Of a stretch of 64,000 nucleotides of DNA, positions 34,807 through 47,700 are shown in pieces (within the stretch, counting starts at the first letter, position 1; each line of letters begins with the position of its first letter). Position numbers and translations under genes: made by a program. The notes beneath the pieces are model-generated. The model had not been told where the DNA came from, did not search any database, and saw only the letters and a program-made list of their open reading frames with translations. The DNA comes from Streptomyces sp. ISL-12 (GTDB lineage Bacteria; Actinomycetota; Actinomycetes; Streptomycetales; Streptomycetaceae): the NCBI RefSeq assembly GCF_018614415.1, contig NZ_JAGGOO010000110.1, positions 62,001 to 126,000 of the forward strand, written 5' to 3'.

Positions 34807-35412
34807 ATGGCCACCGGACACACCGACCCCCAGCGCCGCGAACGCATCCTCGCCGCGACCCTCGACCTCATCGCCGACGAGGGGGTCGCCGGCGTCTCCC
34901 ACCGGAAGATCGCCGCACGCGCCGGCGTGCCCCTGGGGTCGATGACCTACCACTTCGACGGCATGGACCGCCTGCTGAGTGAGGCGTTCCGCCGCTTCAC
35001 CGACCACATCGTCGAACTCTTCGACGCCCATCTCGGCGCCCCGGCCGACCGCGACCAGGCCAGGGCGGCGGTGACCGACCTGATCCACGTCCTGTCGGAG
35101 GGCAGCCAACGCGACCTCGTCCTCACCCAGGAGCTGTACACCCTCGCCGCCCGGCGCCTCGCCTACCGGGAACTCACCCACACGTGGATGGCCCGCAGCC
35201 GCGTCCACCTGGAGAAGCACTTCGACCCGGACACCGCCCGGCAACTGGACGCGCTCATCGAGGGCCTGACCCTCCACCGCGCGCTCGCCCAGCACCCCCA
35301 CGACCGGGCCCTGACCCTGGAAGCCGTCACCCGTATCACCACGCCCGGCGCACCGGGTACACCGGGTTCACCGGGCGCCGCCCCCGCCACCCCCGGCGGC
35401 CGGGCCACCTGA
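34807..35412 (+). CDS. TetR-family transcriptional regulator
   Basis: A 201-aa protein from ATG 34807. The HTH is LIADEGVAGVSHRKIAARAG followed by VPLGSMTYHFDGMDRLL, the classical TetR pattern. The C-terminus has a low-complexity Pro/Gly/Ala/Thr tail (GAPGTPGSPGAAPATPGG). It is co-transcribed with the acetyltransferase gene, and the two identical dyads at 32915 and 34175 are its likely targets, giving negative feedback. It is the closest regulator to the NRPS cluster, but nothing links it to that cluster: none of its operators lie there. Confidence 0.87.
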   Translation: MATGHTDPQRRERILAATLDLIADEGVAGVSHRKIAARAGVPLGSMTYHFDGMDRLLSEAFRRFTDHIVELFDAHLGAPADRDQARAAVTDLIHVLSEGSQRDLVLTQELYTLAARRLAYRELTHTWMARSRVHLEKHFDPDTARQLDALIEGLTLHRALAQHPHDRALTLEAVTRITTPGAPGTPGSPGAAPATPGGRAT

Positions 35413-35414
35413 CC

Positions 35415-35453
35415 GCCCGTGCGGCACGGACCTGACCGCTGTGCCGCACGGGC
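35415..35453. terminator. Hairpin after the TetR gene
   Basis: A 13-bp perfect stem, GCCCGTGCGGCAC (35415-35427) with GTGCCGCACGGGC (35441-35453), has a 13-nt loop. It starts 3 bp after the tetR stop and ends transcription from the left. Confidence 0.75.
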
Positions 35454-35506
35454 CCGCACCGTCCCGTTACAGCGTCTCCGGGTCGCCCCACGGTGGGGGA
35501 ACGGTC

Positions 35507-35542
35507 AGGGGCCGGTCCCGGACGGCTCCGGGACCGGCCCCT
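35507..35542. terminator. Strong hairpin ending the NRPS operon
   Basis: A 15-bp perfect stem, AGGGGCCGGTCCCGG (35507-35521) with CCGGGACCGGCCCCT (35528-35542), has a 6-nt loop. It lies 12 bp past the MbtH-gene stop and probably terminates the long minus-strand biosynthetic message. With the hairpin at 35415 it marks the left edge of the cluster. Confidence 0.85.
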
Positions 35543-35554
35543 GGGGCCCGTCGG

Positions 35555-35776
35555 CTACGCCTCCCTCATGGCCGCGACCAGGCCGGCGGGGCGCATGTCG
35601 GTCCAGTTCTTCTCGATGTGCTCCAGGCATTCCTGGCGGCCGGCCGGGCCGTGCGCCGTGCTCCAGCCCTGCGGGACGTCGATCGACACCGGCCACAGCG
35701 AGTACTGGTTCTCGTCGTTGACAAGGGCCAGGTACTGGGCGTTCTCGTCCTCGAAGGGGTTGCTCACGTTGCTCAT
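35555..35776 (-). CDS. MbtH-like NRPS adenylation-domain partner
   Basis: A 73-aa protein from ATG 35776, with GAGGAG 7 bp upstream; an ATG at 35803, overlapping the NRPS stop, is an alternative. The MbtH signature is NPFEDENAQYLALVNDENQY followed by SLWPVSIDVPQGW, including the conserved Trp residues that grip the A domain, and it ends EHIEKNWTDMRPAGL. MbtH proteins activate and stabilise adenylation domains, especially those for Tyr and Hpg-type residues. It is the last gene of the NRPS operon. Confidence 0.93.
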   Translation of the reverse strand: MSNVSNPFEDENAQYLALVNDENQYSLWPVSIDVPQGWSTAHGPAGRQECLEHIEKNWTDMRPAGLVAAMREA

Positions 35777-35799
35777 CTTCCGCTCCTCATCATCGATGT

Positions 35800-38700
35800 T
35801 CATCCGAGTTCGGCGAGGCGGGCGGCCAGGACCGGACCGATGGCGGCCAGGGACTCGGGCCGGGTCATGTCCTCGTGGCCGCAGTGGACGAGGTGCTCCT
35901 CGACGCTTCCCGCCACGTGCGGATGCCACAGCCGCGCCGTCAGGCCGTGGCCTTCCGGCTTCCGGGTGGCACGGAAGAGCAGCAGCGTTCCGTGGAAGAC
36001 GCCGGGGGTGAAGTGCGCGGCCGCCCTGGTGTTGCGTTCGTAGGCCCGTGTCAGGCGCTCCGCGAGGCCGGCCGGCCACTCGGCGTCCGAGGAGCCCGCC
36101 ATCTCCCTGCGCACCGCCTGGCCGGGCGATCCCGACGGCAGTTCCCCGACGTCGTGAAGCGGGTAGGCGTCCAGGACGGCGAGCAGGCCGACCCGCTTGC
36201 CCCGGCGCTCCAGCCGCACGGCGATCTCATGGGCGATCAGGCCCCCGACCGACCAGCCGACGAGGTGGTACGGACCGTCGGGGCACACCTCCAGCATCCT
36301 GGCGAGGTGGTCCTCCGCCATCTCACCGATGCTGTCCGGACCGTGGGCCGGAGGGTCGGCGACGGCCCGCGATTGCAGACCGAGGACCGGACGGTCGGCC
36401 GGGATGTGCGCCGTGAGTCCGGAGAACGACCAGGCCAGGCCGCCCGCCGGATGCACGCAGAACAGCGGCGGCAGGCCGCCGCCCGACCGGAGGGGATGCA
36501 GCGCCTCGAAGTCTCCACCGGCACCGCGCACCTGGTCGGTCGTCGCGGCGAGCCGGGCCGGCGTGGGCGCCTCGAACAGCTGCCGCAGGCCCACCTCGAC
36601 GCCGAGGACCGAACGCAGCCGGCTGAGCAGCTTGGCCGCGAGCAGGGAATGGCCGCCGAGTTCGAAGAAGTCGTCCTCGACCGAGACCTCCGGCACCCCC
36701 AGCACCTCGGCGAACACCCCGCACAGCGCCTTCTCCCGCTCGTCCCGCGGCTCGCGCCCGCCGGCCGTGCCGAGGTCGGGCGCCGGCAGGGCCGTGCGGT
36801 CGAGTTTGCCGTTCGGGGACAGCGGAAGGGCCTCCAGGACGACGATCGCGGTGGGCACGAGATAGGCCGGCAGCGTCGAGGCGAGCTGCCGCCTCAGCGC
36901 CGACGGGTCGGGAACGGCGCCGGGCTCGGGCACCACGTAGGCCAGCAGCCGGTCGTCCCGGACGACGGCGGCCGCCTGGGCGACGCCGGGCAGCGCGGCC
37001 AGTTCGGCCTCCACGTGGCCGGGCTCGACCCGGAACCCCCGCACCTTGACCTGGTCGTCGGACCGCCCGAGGAAGTGCAGCCGGCCGTCGCCGTCATGGC
37101 GTACGAGGTCTCCGGTGCGGTACATCCGCGTCCCCGCCGTGCCGTACGGGTCGGCGACGAACCGCGACGCGGTCAGGGCCGGCCGGCCCAGGTAACCGCG
37201 GGCGAGTGCCGGGCCGCTGACGTACAGCTCCCCCGGAACACCGGTCGGGACCGGGCGCAGCGAGGGGTCGAGGACACGCAGCCCCACCCCGTCGACGCCC
37301 GTGCCGATCGTGGCAGGCCCGTCCGGGTCCAGCGGCTCGCTCATGGTGGCGCAGACCGTGGTCTCGGTGGGTCCGTACGCGTTGAGCAGGCGGACCCGGC
37401 CGGCCAGCCGGCGAACGGCGTCGCGGGGCAGCGCGTCGCCCGCGACGGCCAGGGTGGTCAGGGCCGCCAGGCTGTCGTCGGACATCAGCGGCAGGGCGGC
37501 CGGGGGGAGGGTCAGATGGCTGACGGAACGCGCTGCGAGCAGTTGTGCCAGCGGGGCGCCCGGCATCAGTTCCTCCTGCGGGGCCACCACGAGCGCGGCG
37601 CCGGCGAGCAGGGCCATGCACAGTTCGGAGAAGGCGGCGTCGAAGCTCGGTGACGCGAACTGCAGGACCCTGCTGCGTTCGTCCACCACGAACCTGGCGA
37701 TCTGGCTCCCGGCGAGCCCGGCGATGCCCGCGTGCGTCACGACGACGCCGTTGGGGCGGCCCGTCGAGCCGGAGGTGTGGATGACATAGGCCGGGTGACC
37801 GGGTGCCAGGGCCGCGAGCCGGTCGCCGGGGGCCAGGTCGGTGCCGGACTCCCGGGCGATCCGGGCGGCCGTCTCCGGGTCACCGAGCAGGTCCGGGTCC
37901 ACGACCAGGTCCGGCCGGGCGTCGTCGAGCACGAGCCGGACGCGCTCGGCGGGGTATGCCGGATCGACCGGGAGGAAGGCGGCACCGGACTTCAGCACCG
38001 CCAGTGTCGCCACGACCTGCTCCACGGACCGTGGCAGGCGCAGCGCCACCAGGCCCTCGGGGCCGGCGCCGGCCGCGACGAGGTACCGGGCCAGCCGGTT
38101 CGCACGCCGGTTCAGCTCGGTGTAGCTGATCTCGTCGTCGCCGCAGACCAGCGCGGTACGGTGCGGAGTGCGCCGCACCTGTGCCTCGAACAGGTCGGGG
38201 AACACCGCCGGCCGGGGACCGGCCGTCCCGGACCGCAGGGTCTCCAGCAGCGCGTCCTCGCCCGGCAGCAGGATGTCGGCCGAGCTGATCGGCGCCTCGG
38301 GCCGGACTGCGACGTGCCGCAGCAGTCCGACGAACCGCTCGGCCATGCCCTCGGCCGTGGAGCGGTCGAACAGGTCGCTGCTGTACCGGAGCACACCGCG
38401 CATCCCCCGGGCCCCGGTGGCGTCGCGCTCCTCGACCAGATCGAACTCGAGGTCGAACTTGGCGGCGGGCACCTCGACCTCGTGGGCCTCGGCCCGGATA
38501 CCGGCCAGTGCGGGGAGCGCCGCCGAGCCGTTGCGCAGCGCGATCATCACCTGGAAGAGCGGGTGACGGGCCGGGGCCCGCTCGGGGTTGAGCGCCTCGA
38601 CCAGCGTCTCGAAGGGCACGTCCTGGTGGGCGTAGGCGGTCAGCGCCGTCTTGCGCGCCCGCTCGACCAGCTCGCCGAAGCCGGGATCGCCGTGCGCGTC

Positions 38701-41700
38701 GAGGCGCAGCACCAGCGTGCCGGCGAAGAAGCCCACCAGGTCGTCCAGCGCCTCGTCGGTCCGCCCGGAGACCGGTGTCCCCAGGGGGATGTCGGCACCC
38801 GCGCCGAGGCGGACGAGCAACGCCGCGACCGCCGCGTTCATCACCATGAACGTGCTGGCACCGAAGGTGCCCGCCAGCTCCGTGAGCCGCCGGTGCGTCG
38901 TGGCGTCCACGTCGAAGCGGACCGCGCCGCCCCGGTGTCTGGGCACCGCCGGCCGGGGGCGGTCCACCGGGAGCGTGAGCTCGGCGGGCAGCCCGGCCAG
39001 TTCGTCGCGCCAGAACGCCAGTTGGCGCGTCAGGGGGCTGTTCTCGTCGGTCTCGGTGCCGAGGCGGTCGCGCTGCCAGATCGCGAAGTCGGCGTACTGC
39101 ACCGGCAACGGCGGGAACGGGGGTTCACCGCCGTTCGTCCTGGCGCGGTAGGCGGTCGACAGATCGCGCAGCAGCACCTCGGTGGACCCGCCGTCCGTCG
39201 CGACGTGGTGGAACACGAACAGCAGCACGTGCTCGTCGGGCTCCCGGACGATCAGGGTCACGCGGACCGGGATCTCCCGGGCCAGGTCGAAGCCGCGGGC
39301 GGCGAGGGTGGTCAACTCCCGCTCCAGCGTGGCGTCGTCGGCACCGCCGTGGTCCACGACGTCCAGGTCCGGCCAGGTCTCGGCCACGACCTGCCGCGGC
39401 TCGCCCTCACTCTCCGGGAAGACGGTCCGCAGGCTCTCGTGCCGCCGGATCACGTCGCGGACCGCGGCCGCGAGCGCCGTACGGTCGAGGGCACCCGACA
39501 GCCGGACGGCGACCGGCACGTTGTAGGTGGCGGACGGCCCCTCCAGACGGTTCAGGAACCACAGGCGGCGCTGAGCGAACGACAGCGGGACGGTCCGCGG
39601 GCGCGGCATCGGCGCCAGCGGCACGCTCGTGTGGTCCGACTCGCCGATGCGGACGGCCAGTTCCTCGACGGTCGGTGCTTCGAAGACGGTCCGCAGCGGC
39701 AGGTCGACGCCGTACCGGGCCCTGATCCGGTTGGTGAGCTTCACCGCCATCAGCGAGTGGCCGCCGATGTCGAAGAAGCTCTCGTCCACGCCGACCGCGC
39801 CGGCACCGGCGAGCTCGGCGAAGACCGCGCACAGTTGCTCCTCCAGTGGGGTGCGGGGCTCGCGACGGGAGCGCTCGCCGGACCCGGGGTCCGGTGCGGG
39901 CAGCGCCTTGCGGTCGAGTTTGCCGCTGGACGTAAGCGGCAGCGACCCCATGGTCACGATCACGCCCGGCACCATGTGGCCGGGCAGCACCGAGGCCAGG
40001 TCGCGGCGCAGCCGCGCGGTGTCCACCGAGGCGTCCGGGGCGGGGACCACGTAACCGACCAGCCGCTGGTCGCCGCCGGCCGTGCCACGCACCGCGGCGG
40101 CCGCCTCGGCCACGCCCGGCATGCGGCGCAGCGCGGTCTCGACCTCGCCCGGTTCGACGCGGAACCCGCGGATCTTCACCTGGTCGTCCACGCGCCCCAG
40201 GTAGTCGATCTGCCCGTCGGTGGTCCACCGCACCAGATCGGCGGTGCGGTACATGCGGCTCCCCGGCTCGCCGAACGGGTCGGCGACGAAGCGCTCGGCG
40301 CTCAGCGCGGGCCGGCCGAGGTAGCCGCGGGCCACGCCGGAGCCGGCGATGTAGAGCTCTCCGGGGACCCCGGCCGGCACCGGCTGCAGACGGTCGTCGA
40401 GGACGTACACCCGGGTGTGGGTCAGCGGGCGGCCGATCAGCGGCCGGCCGGCGCCGCCGTCCGCGTACCAGGCGGTCGAGTAGACCGTGGCCTCGGTGGG
40501 GCCGTAGATGTTCGCCACGGCGCAGCCCGGGACGGAGCGCCGGATCTGCTCCACGACCTCCTCGGTCAGCGCCTCGCCCGCCAGCACCATTCGGTCCACC
40601 GCCAGTACCGGCTCGTCCGTGGCCGGCACCGGTTCCGCCGCGGCCTGCCGCAGCAGCACCGAGACGACCGACGGCACACCGCTCGCCAGGCTTCCGGTGA
40701 ACGGCCGGTCCGCGACCGCCAGCAGGTCCCGCGCCACCTCGACGCTGCCGCCCGCGGCGAGCGGGGCGAAGATCTCGAAGACCGAGACGTCGAAGCTGAG
40801 CGAGGTCGCGGCGAGCACCCGGGCCAGGCCGTCGCGCCCGAAGGCGGCCACCGCCCAGGCGACCAGGGCGGCCATGCTGCGCCGGGAGACCACGACGCCC
40901 TTGGGCCGGCCCGTGGAGCCCGACGTGTGGATGACGTAGGCGGCTCGGTCCGGGTGCTGCCCGGCGTCGCCGAGGCGGTCCGGGGAGAGGGCGTCGACCG
41001 TGCCGCGTTCCTCGGGGTCGTCCAGTACGAGCCTGGTCACGCCGGGGGCCTCCGGCAGGAGTGCGGCGACGTCGGACGTCGTCACGAGCAGGACCGGTGA
41101 CACGTCCGCGAGCACGTACGCGTTGCGCGCCGCCGGGTAGCCCGGGTCGACGGGCAGGTAGGCCGCTCCGGACTTCAGCACCGCGAGCAGCACGGCGATC
41201 GTCTCCGCGGAGCGAGGCACGGCGACCGCCACGAACCGCTCCGGTCCCGCGCCGAGGCGCACGAGCCTGCGTGCCAGCCGGTTCGCCTCGGCGTCCAGCC
41301 GGGCGTAACTCCACTCGGCTCCCTGGCACACCACCGCCACGGCCTCGGGCCGCTCGGCGACGCGGGCCTCGAACAGGGCGACCGGGTCCCCGCCGGGAGC
41401 GGTGGCGGGGCCGGCCGACGGGGCCGGCAGGGCGTTCCCGTGGTGCAGGAGCCTCTCCCGCTCCCCCGGTTCCAGGATGTCGACGGCCCCGATGCGGACC
41501 TGCTGGTCCCGTGCCACGGCCGCCAGGAAACGCACCAGCCGGCCGGTCAGGCGCCCGACGCTCTCCGGGTCGAACAGATGGGTGCGGAAGACCACCCTGC
41601 CCCGCATCCCGTCGGGCGCCCTGTCCGGCGTCAGCCGTTCGCGCAGCTCGATGTCGAGGTCGAACTTGGCCCGGTCCGGGCGGACCTCGAGGGCCTCGGC

Positions 41701-44700
41701 GACCAGGCCGGGCAGCGCGAGGTCCGGCTCGACGTTGTTCTGCAGGGTGAGCATCACCTGGAACAGCGGGTGACGCCCCATCGACCGCGGCGGGTTCAAC
41801 ACCTCCACGAGCCGCTCGAACGGCACGTCCTGGTTCGCGTAAGCGGCCAGGCTGTTGCGACGGACCCGCTCCAGGAGGTCGGCGAAGGCCGGGTCCCCGC
41901 CGGTGTCGACGCGGTGGACCAGGGTGTTGACGAAGAAGCCGACCAGGTCGTTCAGGGCCGCGTCGCCGCGCCCGGCGATCGGGCCGCCGAGGGGGATGTC
42001 GGTTCCGGCACCGAGCCGGGTCAGCACCGCGGCCAGTGCGGCCTGGACCACCATGTAGAGGCTGACGTTGTGGCGGCCCGCGAGTTCCCTGAGTCCGGCG
42101 TGCAGTTCCCGGGGGACGGTGAACGTGGTCACCGCGCCGGCGTGGCCGGCGGCCGCCGACCGGGGGCGGTCCGCCGGAAGCGCCAGTTCGGTGGGCAGCC
42201 CGGCCAGCGTCTCGGCCCAGTAGGCGGTCTGCCGGGCGAGCTCGCCGGCCGGGTCGTCGTCGGCGCCCAGCAGCGACCGCTGCCAGAGGGTGTAGTCGGC
42301 GTACTGCACCGGCAGCGGGGTGAAGTCCGGGGCGCGTCCGGCGAGCCGCGCCGTGTACGCGGTGACCAGGTCGCGGGCCAGCGGAGCCATCGACCAGCCG
42401 TCCGCCGCGATGTGGTGCACCACGACGAGCAGTACGTGCTCGTCCGCACCGGTCTCGAACAGGGTGGCCCGGATCGGCACCTGGTGTGCGAGGTCGAAGT
42501 CCTCGGCGGCGGCCTCGGCGAGCACCCGGGCGAGATCGGTTCCGGCGGCCCGCGCCGGCGGCAGTTCGACGGCCACGTCGTCCAGGACGACCTGGCACGG
42601 TTCTCCGTCGCTGTCGTGGAAGACGGTGCGCAGGCTCTCGTGCCGTGCGACGACGTCCTGGAGCGCGGCCTCGAGAGCGGGCCGGTCCAGCGATCCGGTC
42701 AGGCGCAGCGCCATCGGGATGTTGTAGACGCCGGTCGGTCCTTCGAGGCGGTGCAGGAACCACAGACGGCGCTGCGCCGGGGACAGCGGGACGACCGCGG
42801 GGCGTTCGGCCGCCGTCAGCAGCGGCCGGCCGGCCCGCTCCGCGGACGCGATCACGCGGGCCAGGTCACTGACGCGGGGCGTCTCGAAGACAGCCCGTAC
42901 CGAGAGTTCGGCGCCGAAGACCGAACGGACCGAGTTGACCAGGCGGATGGCGAGCAGCGAGTGGCCGCCGAGGGCGAAGAAGTCGTCGTCGGCACCGACC
43001 CGCGGCAGCCCGAGGACCTGCCCGAACAGCGTGCACAGCTGTTCCTCGTACGCGTCGCCCGGAGCCCGGCCCGAGGCCTCGCCGGCGAAGTCCGGCGTGG
43101 GCAGCGCGGCCCGGTCGAGCTTGCCGTTCGCGGTGACCGGGAGGGCGTCCAGGACCACGAACATGGACGGCACCATGTAGTCGGGGAGCCGCCCGGAGAG
43201 GTGGCCGCGGAGCAGCAGGCCGAGTCCGCCGGACTCGCGGAACGTCACCGGGCTGTTGATCAGCGGGCCGGTCCGGGTCCTCGAAGGGGTCTGGGGCGGC
43301 CGGGTCGGGACCGGCATGTCGTCGGGGAACGTCCCGGTGTCCAGCAGGAGATGGTCGAGCGCGCCGTGGTCGGCGTCCGTCGCGGACCAGGTGGTGACCG
43401 TACGGTAGCCGTGTCCGGCGGCGAACCTCTCGACCTCGGCGGGGTCGACGCCCGTCGGCCGCGCGAGTGCCGCGCGGACATCGTCGAGGCTGTCACCGGC
43501 ACACAGCACACGTGCGGCGGCGGCCTCGTGGGCGACCCTGCGGTTCGGCACCCCGACCAGGCGCAGCGCGGTGGGCCGTTCGCGCTCCAGCAGGGCGGCG
43601 GTCCCTTCGAGACCGCCCGCCTCGGTCCATGGCACCAGGCGGGCGTCGACCGGCGTGACGGTCCTCTTGTGCAGCACGACGTCGTAGCGGTACCGGCTCA
43701 GCTCGTTGTGGAACTCCGCGCGCTTGACGCGGACGTCCACGCAGCCGACGTCCGGGAAGACGTCGCCGAGGGTGTGGAAGTACTCGGGAGTGACCAGGAG
43801 TTCCTTCTCGCGCACCACCCGGCGGTCGACGGCACGCCGCAGTGCCGCGGCGTCGCCGGCCGTCGCGCCCGCGGCCTCCACGGCGGTGTGGAACGGCCTC
43901 AGCAGGCCCAGGTGGCGGATGTCGCCGAGGAAGACCGCACCGCCGGGAACGAGCAGTTCCACCACCTGGCGCAGCACCGATTCCAGGTACTCGGCGTTCG
44001 GGAAGTACTGGACGACGGAGTTGACGATCACCGTGTCGAAGAACCCCGTGGGCAGGCCGGACATGTCGTCGGCGCCCTGCTGCCGCAGCCGCACCACGTC
44101 CGCCAGCTCCGGCCGGGCCGCGACCTCGCGGCGCAGTGTCCCGATCGCCTCGGCGGAGAAGTCGGTGCCCCAGTACGCCTCGCGGCCGGCGGCGAGCTGC
44201 GACAGGATCAGACCGCTGCCGACGCCGATCTCCAGCACCCGCCGGGGCGTCAGGGACCTGATGCGCCCGACCGTGGCGGCCTGCCACTCCGTCATCTGCT
44301 CCAGGGGGATCGGCTCGCCGTCGTAGCTGCTGTTCCAGCCGGAGAAGTCCTTGCCGAACGCGGCCTGCGGCGCGGCGCCGTACATCGTGTCGTAGATCTG
44401 CCGCCACTCGGCGACCTGCGCGCGCTTGCCCTCCTCGAGCCGGTCCTCCTGCGCGGCCCAGTCCGGCACCACGTATCCGACGAGCCGGGTCTGCCCGGTG
44501 TGGTCCTCGCGGGCCAGCACCTCGACCTGGGCGACCGCCGGGTGACGGCTCAGTTCGGCGGCCACCTCGCCCGGTTCGACCCGGAAGCCGCGCACCTTGA
44601 CCTGGTCGTCGGCGCGGCCGGCGAACTCCAGCTGCCGCGCGTGGTTCCAGCGGCCGAGGTCGCCGGTGCGGTACATCCGGGTGCCGGCGGGGCCGTACGG

Positions 44701-47700
44701 CGAGGCGACGAACCGTTCCGCGGTCAGGCCGGGGCGGGACAGGTAGCCTCGCGCCAGGCCCGTGCCCTCGATGTAGATCTCGCCGACCACTCCCGGCGGG
44801 ACCGGGCTCAGCCGCTCGTCGAGCACATGGATCCGGGCACCCGCGAGTGCGTGGCCGAGGGGCAGCCGGCTGCCGGCGGTGTACGGCGCGCCGACCTCGA
44901 ACTGCGCGGCGCACAGGGTGGTCTCGGTCGGTCCGTAGAGCTGCCGGAAGACCACGCCGGGGCAGGCGCGCAGCAGGTTCTCGACGGCGGACGGCGGGAC
45001 CACGTCGCCGCCGGCCAGGACCTCGGACACCCCGGCCAGGCATTCCGGCGCCTCCTCGGCGACCACCCGGAACAGGCCGGCGGTGAAGTGGACGGAGGTG
45101 ATCCGCTCGGTTTCGATCAGCCGCGCCAGTTCGTCGGTGCCGAGCCTGCCGCCGGGTGCGAGGACCACACAGCCGCCCTGGGTGAGCGGGACCCACAGTT
45201 CGTAGTCGGAGATGTCGAACGCGTGGGGAGCGTGCATCAGCACCCGCTCGTGCCGGCCGCTGTGCCAGCCGGGGTCCTCGACGAGGGCGAGCAGCCCGGA
45301 GTGCGGGACCGCGACGCCCTTCGGCGTGCCCGTCGATCCCGAGGTGTACATCACGTAGGCCAGCTGCCCGGGGTCCGTGACGCCGGGCGGCGGGACGGCC
45401 GCCGGACCGGCCGGCGGGTCCGACGGCGTGACGAGCAGGACCTGCCGGTCCCCGGCCACGTCGTGGACGTCGCCGGTACCGTCGGCCAGCACCAGGCCGA
45501 CGCCCGCGTCGTCCAGGATCCACCGGAGCCTCTCCGCCGGATACGCCTCGTGCAGCGGGACGTGGACGCATCCCGCCTTGAGCACGCCGAGGACGGCGAC
45601 GACGAGTTCCGGCGAGCGTTCCAGGAACACCCCGACCGGGGTCTCGGGCCCCGCCCCGGCAGCGGCGAGACGCTCCGCGACCGCGTCGGACCGCACGTCG
45701 AGTTCCTGGTACGTCAGGGCGCGCGGCCCCGCCTTGACGGCGACGGCCCGCGGCCGGGACCGCACCTGGTCGCGGATGAGGTCCAGTACGGTGCGCCGCG
45801 GCGGAGCGGGGAAGGCGCCGCGGGCGGCCAGCCACTCGCGTTCGGAGTCCGACAGGACGTCGAGGGCGCCGATCCTGGCCTGCGGGTCGGCGGCGAACGC
45901 TTCCAGCACGGCCACGAGCCGGTCCGCGATCTCCGCGACGGTCCCGGTCTCGAACAGGTCGACGGCGAACTCGACCGCTCCCCCGATGCCCAGCGGCCGG
46001 CCGTCCTCCCCGAACCGCTCGCGCAGGTTGAACGCGAGGTCGAACTTGGCGGACACCGTGGCGTCCGGCTCGACCGTGGCGTCCAGGCCGGGGAAGTCGA
46101 GCGTGGCCGCCGCGTTGTTCTGCAGGGCCAGGAAGACCTGGAAGAGCGGGTGCCGGGCCAGCGAGCGTACCGGGTTGAGCACCTCCACCAGCCGCTCGAA
46201 GGGCACGTCCTGGTTAGCGTAGGCGGCCAGGTCCGTCTCCCGGACGCGGGCCAGCAGTTCGGCGACGGTCGGGTCGCCGGAGGTGTCCGTCCGCAGCACG
46301 AGGGTGTTGACGAAGAAGCCGATGAGGTCGTCCAGAGCGGCGTCGGTGCGCCCGGCGACCGGTGTGCCCAGCGGGATGTCGCAGCCGCCGCCCAGCCGGG
46401 TGATCAGGGAGGCGACGGCGGCCTGGAGGACCATGAACAGGCTGACCCCGTGTTCCCTGGCGAGGTGGAGCAGGCGCCCGTGCAGCTGAGCCGGGACCCG
46501 TACCTCGACCGTGCCGGCGGTGGAGCCCAGCACGGCCGGCCGGGTGCGGTCGGCCGGCAGGTCCAGGTCCAGCGGCACACCGGCCAGTGCCCGCTTCCAG
46601 AACTCGGTCTGCCGGGCTATGGGGCTGTCGGGGTCGTCCTCCGTCCCGAGCAGGTCCCGCTGCCACAGTGTGTAGTCGCTGTACTGCACGGGCAGCGGAC
46701 GCCAGTCGGGCGCCCGTCCGTCTACGCGCGCCGCGTACGCCGTCGCGAGGTCACGTGACAGGGGGAGCATCGACCAGCCGTCGCCCGCGATGTGGTGCAT
46801 GACCAGCAGCAGCAGGTGCTCGGCCGGAGCGGCTTCGAAGACGTGGACCCGGATCGGCAGGTCGGCGGCCAGGTCGAAGCCGCGTCCGGCGATCTCGGCC
46901 GCAGCGGTGCGCGACGCCTCCTCGCCGAGGGGGAGGAACTCGACCAGCGGCCGGGCGTCCGCCGCTTCGACGATCCGCTGCGCCGGGATCCCGTCGGCCT
47001 CGACGAACAGGGTGCGCAGCGACTCGTGGCGCGACACGAGGTCGTGGACCGCGGTGGTCAGCGCGTCACGGTCGAGGTCGCCGCGGACCCGGATCACCCG
47101 GGAGACGTTGTAGGCGGAGGCTCCGGGGTCCATCTCCTGCAGGAACCACATGCGCTGCTGCGCGTAGGACAGCGGGACGGCCGCGGGACGGTCCTGGGCG
47201 CGGCGCAGGGCCGTGCGTGCGCGGCCGGCGCCGGCCAGCCGCGCGGCCAGTCCCTCGGGCGTGGCCGTCTCGAAGACGGCACGGATCGGCAGCTCGACGC
47301 CGAAGGCCACGCGGACCCGGCCGACCAGGCGGGTGGCCAGCAGGGAGTGCCCGCCGAGGCGGAAGAAGTCGTCGTCGGCGCCGACCCGTTCGAGGCCGAG
47401 CAGCTCCGCGAAGACCGCGCACAGGATCTCCTCCTGCGGCGTGCGGGGGGCACGTCCGGTGCGCCCGCCGGCCAGGTCCGGTGCCGGCAGTGCCGCGCGG
47501 TCCAGCTTCCCGCTGAAGGTCAGCGGGATCGCGTCCAGGCTCACCACGGCCGTGGGGACCATGTACTCGGGCAGCACCTCGGCCGCCCCGCGCCGGATGC
47601 CGGCGGGGTCCGGTGCCGCGCCGGCCGCGGGCACGACGTACCCGACGATGCCGGGTCCGCCCGGCAGGTCGTCGCGCAGCACCGCGACGGCCGCCAGTAC

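Noticed and set aside
34807-35412. TetR as pathway regulator of the NRPS cluster
   Set aside because: Its likely operators lie at 32915 and 34175, it is co-transcribed with the acetyltransferase gene, and two hairpins separate it from the cluster.
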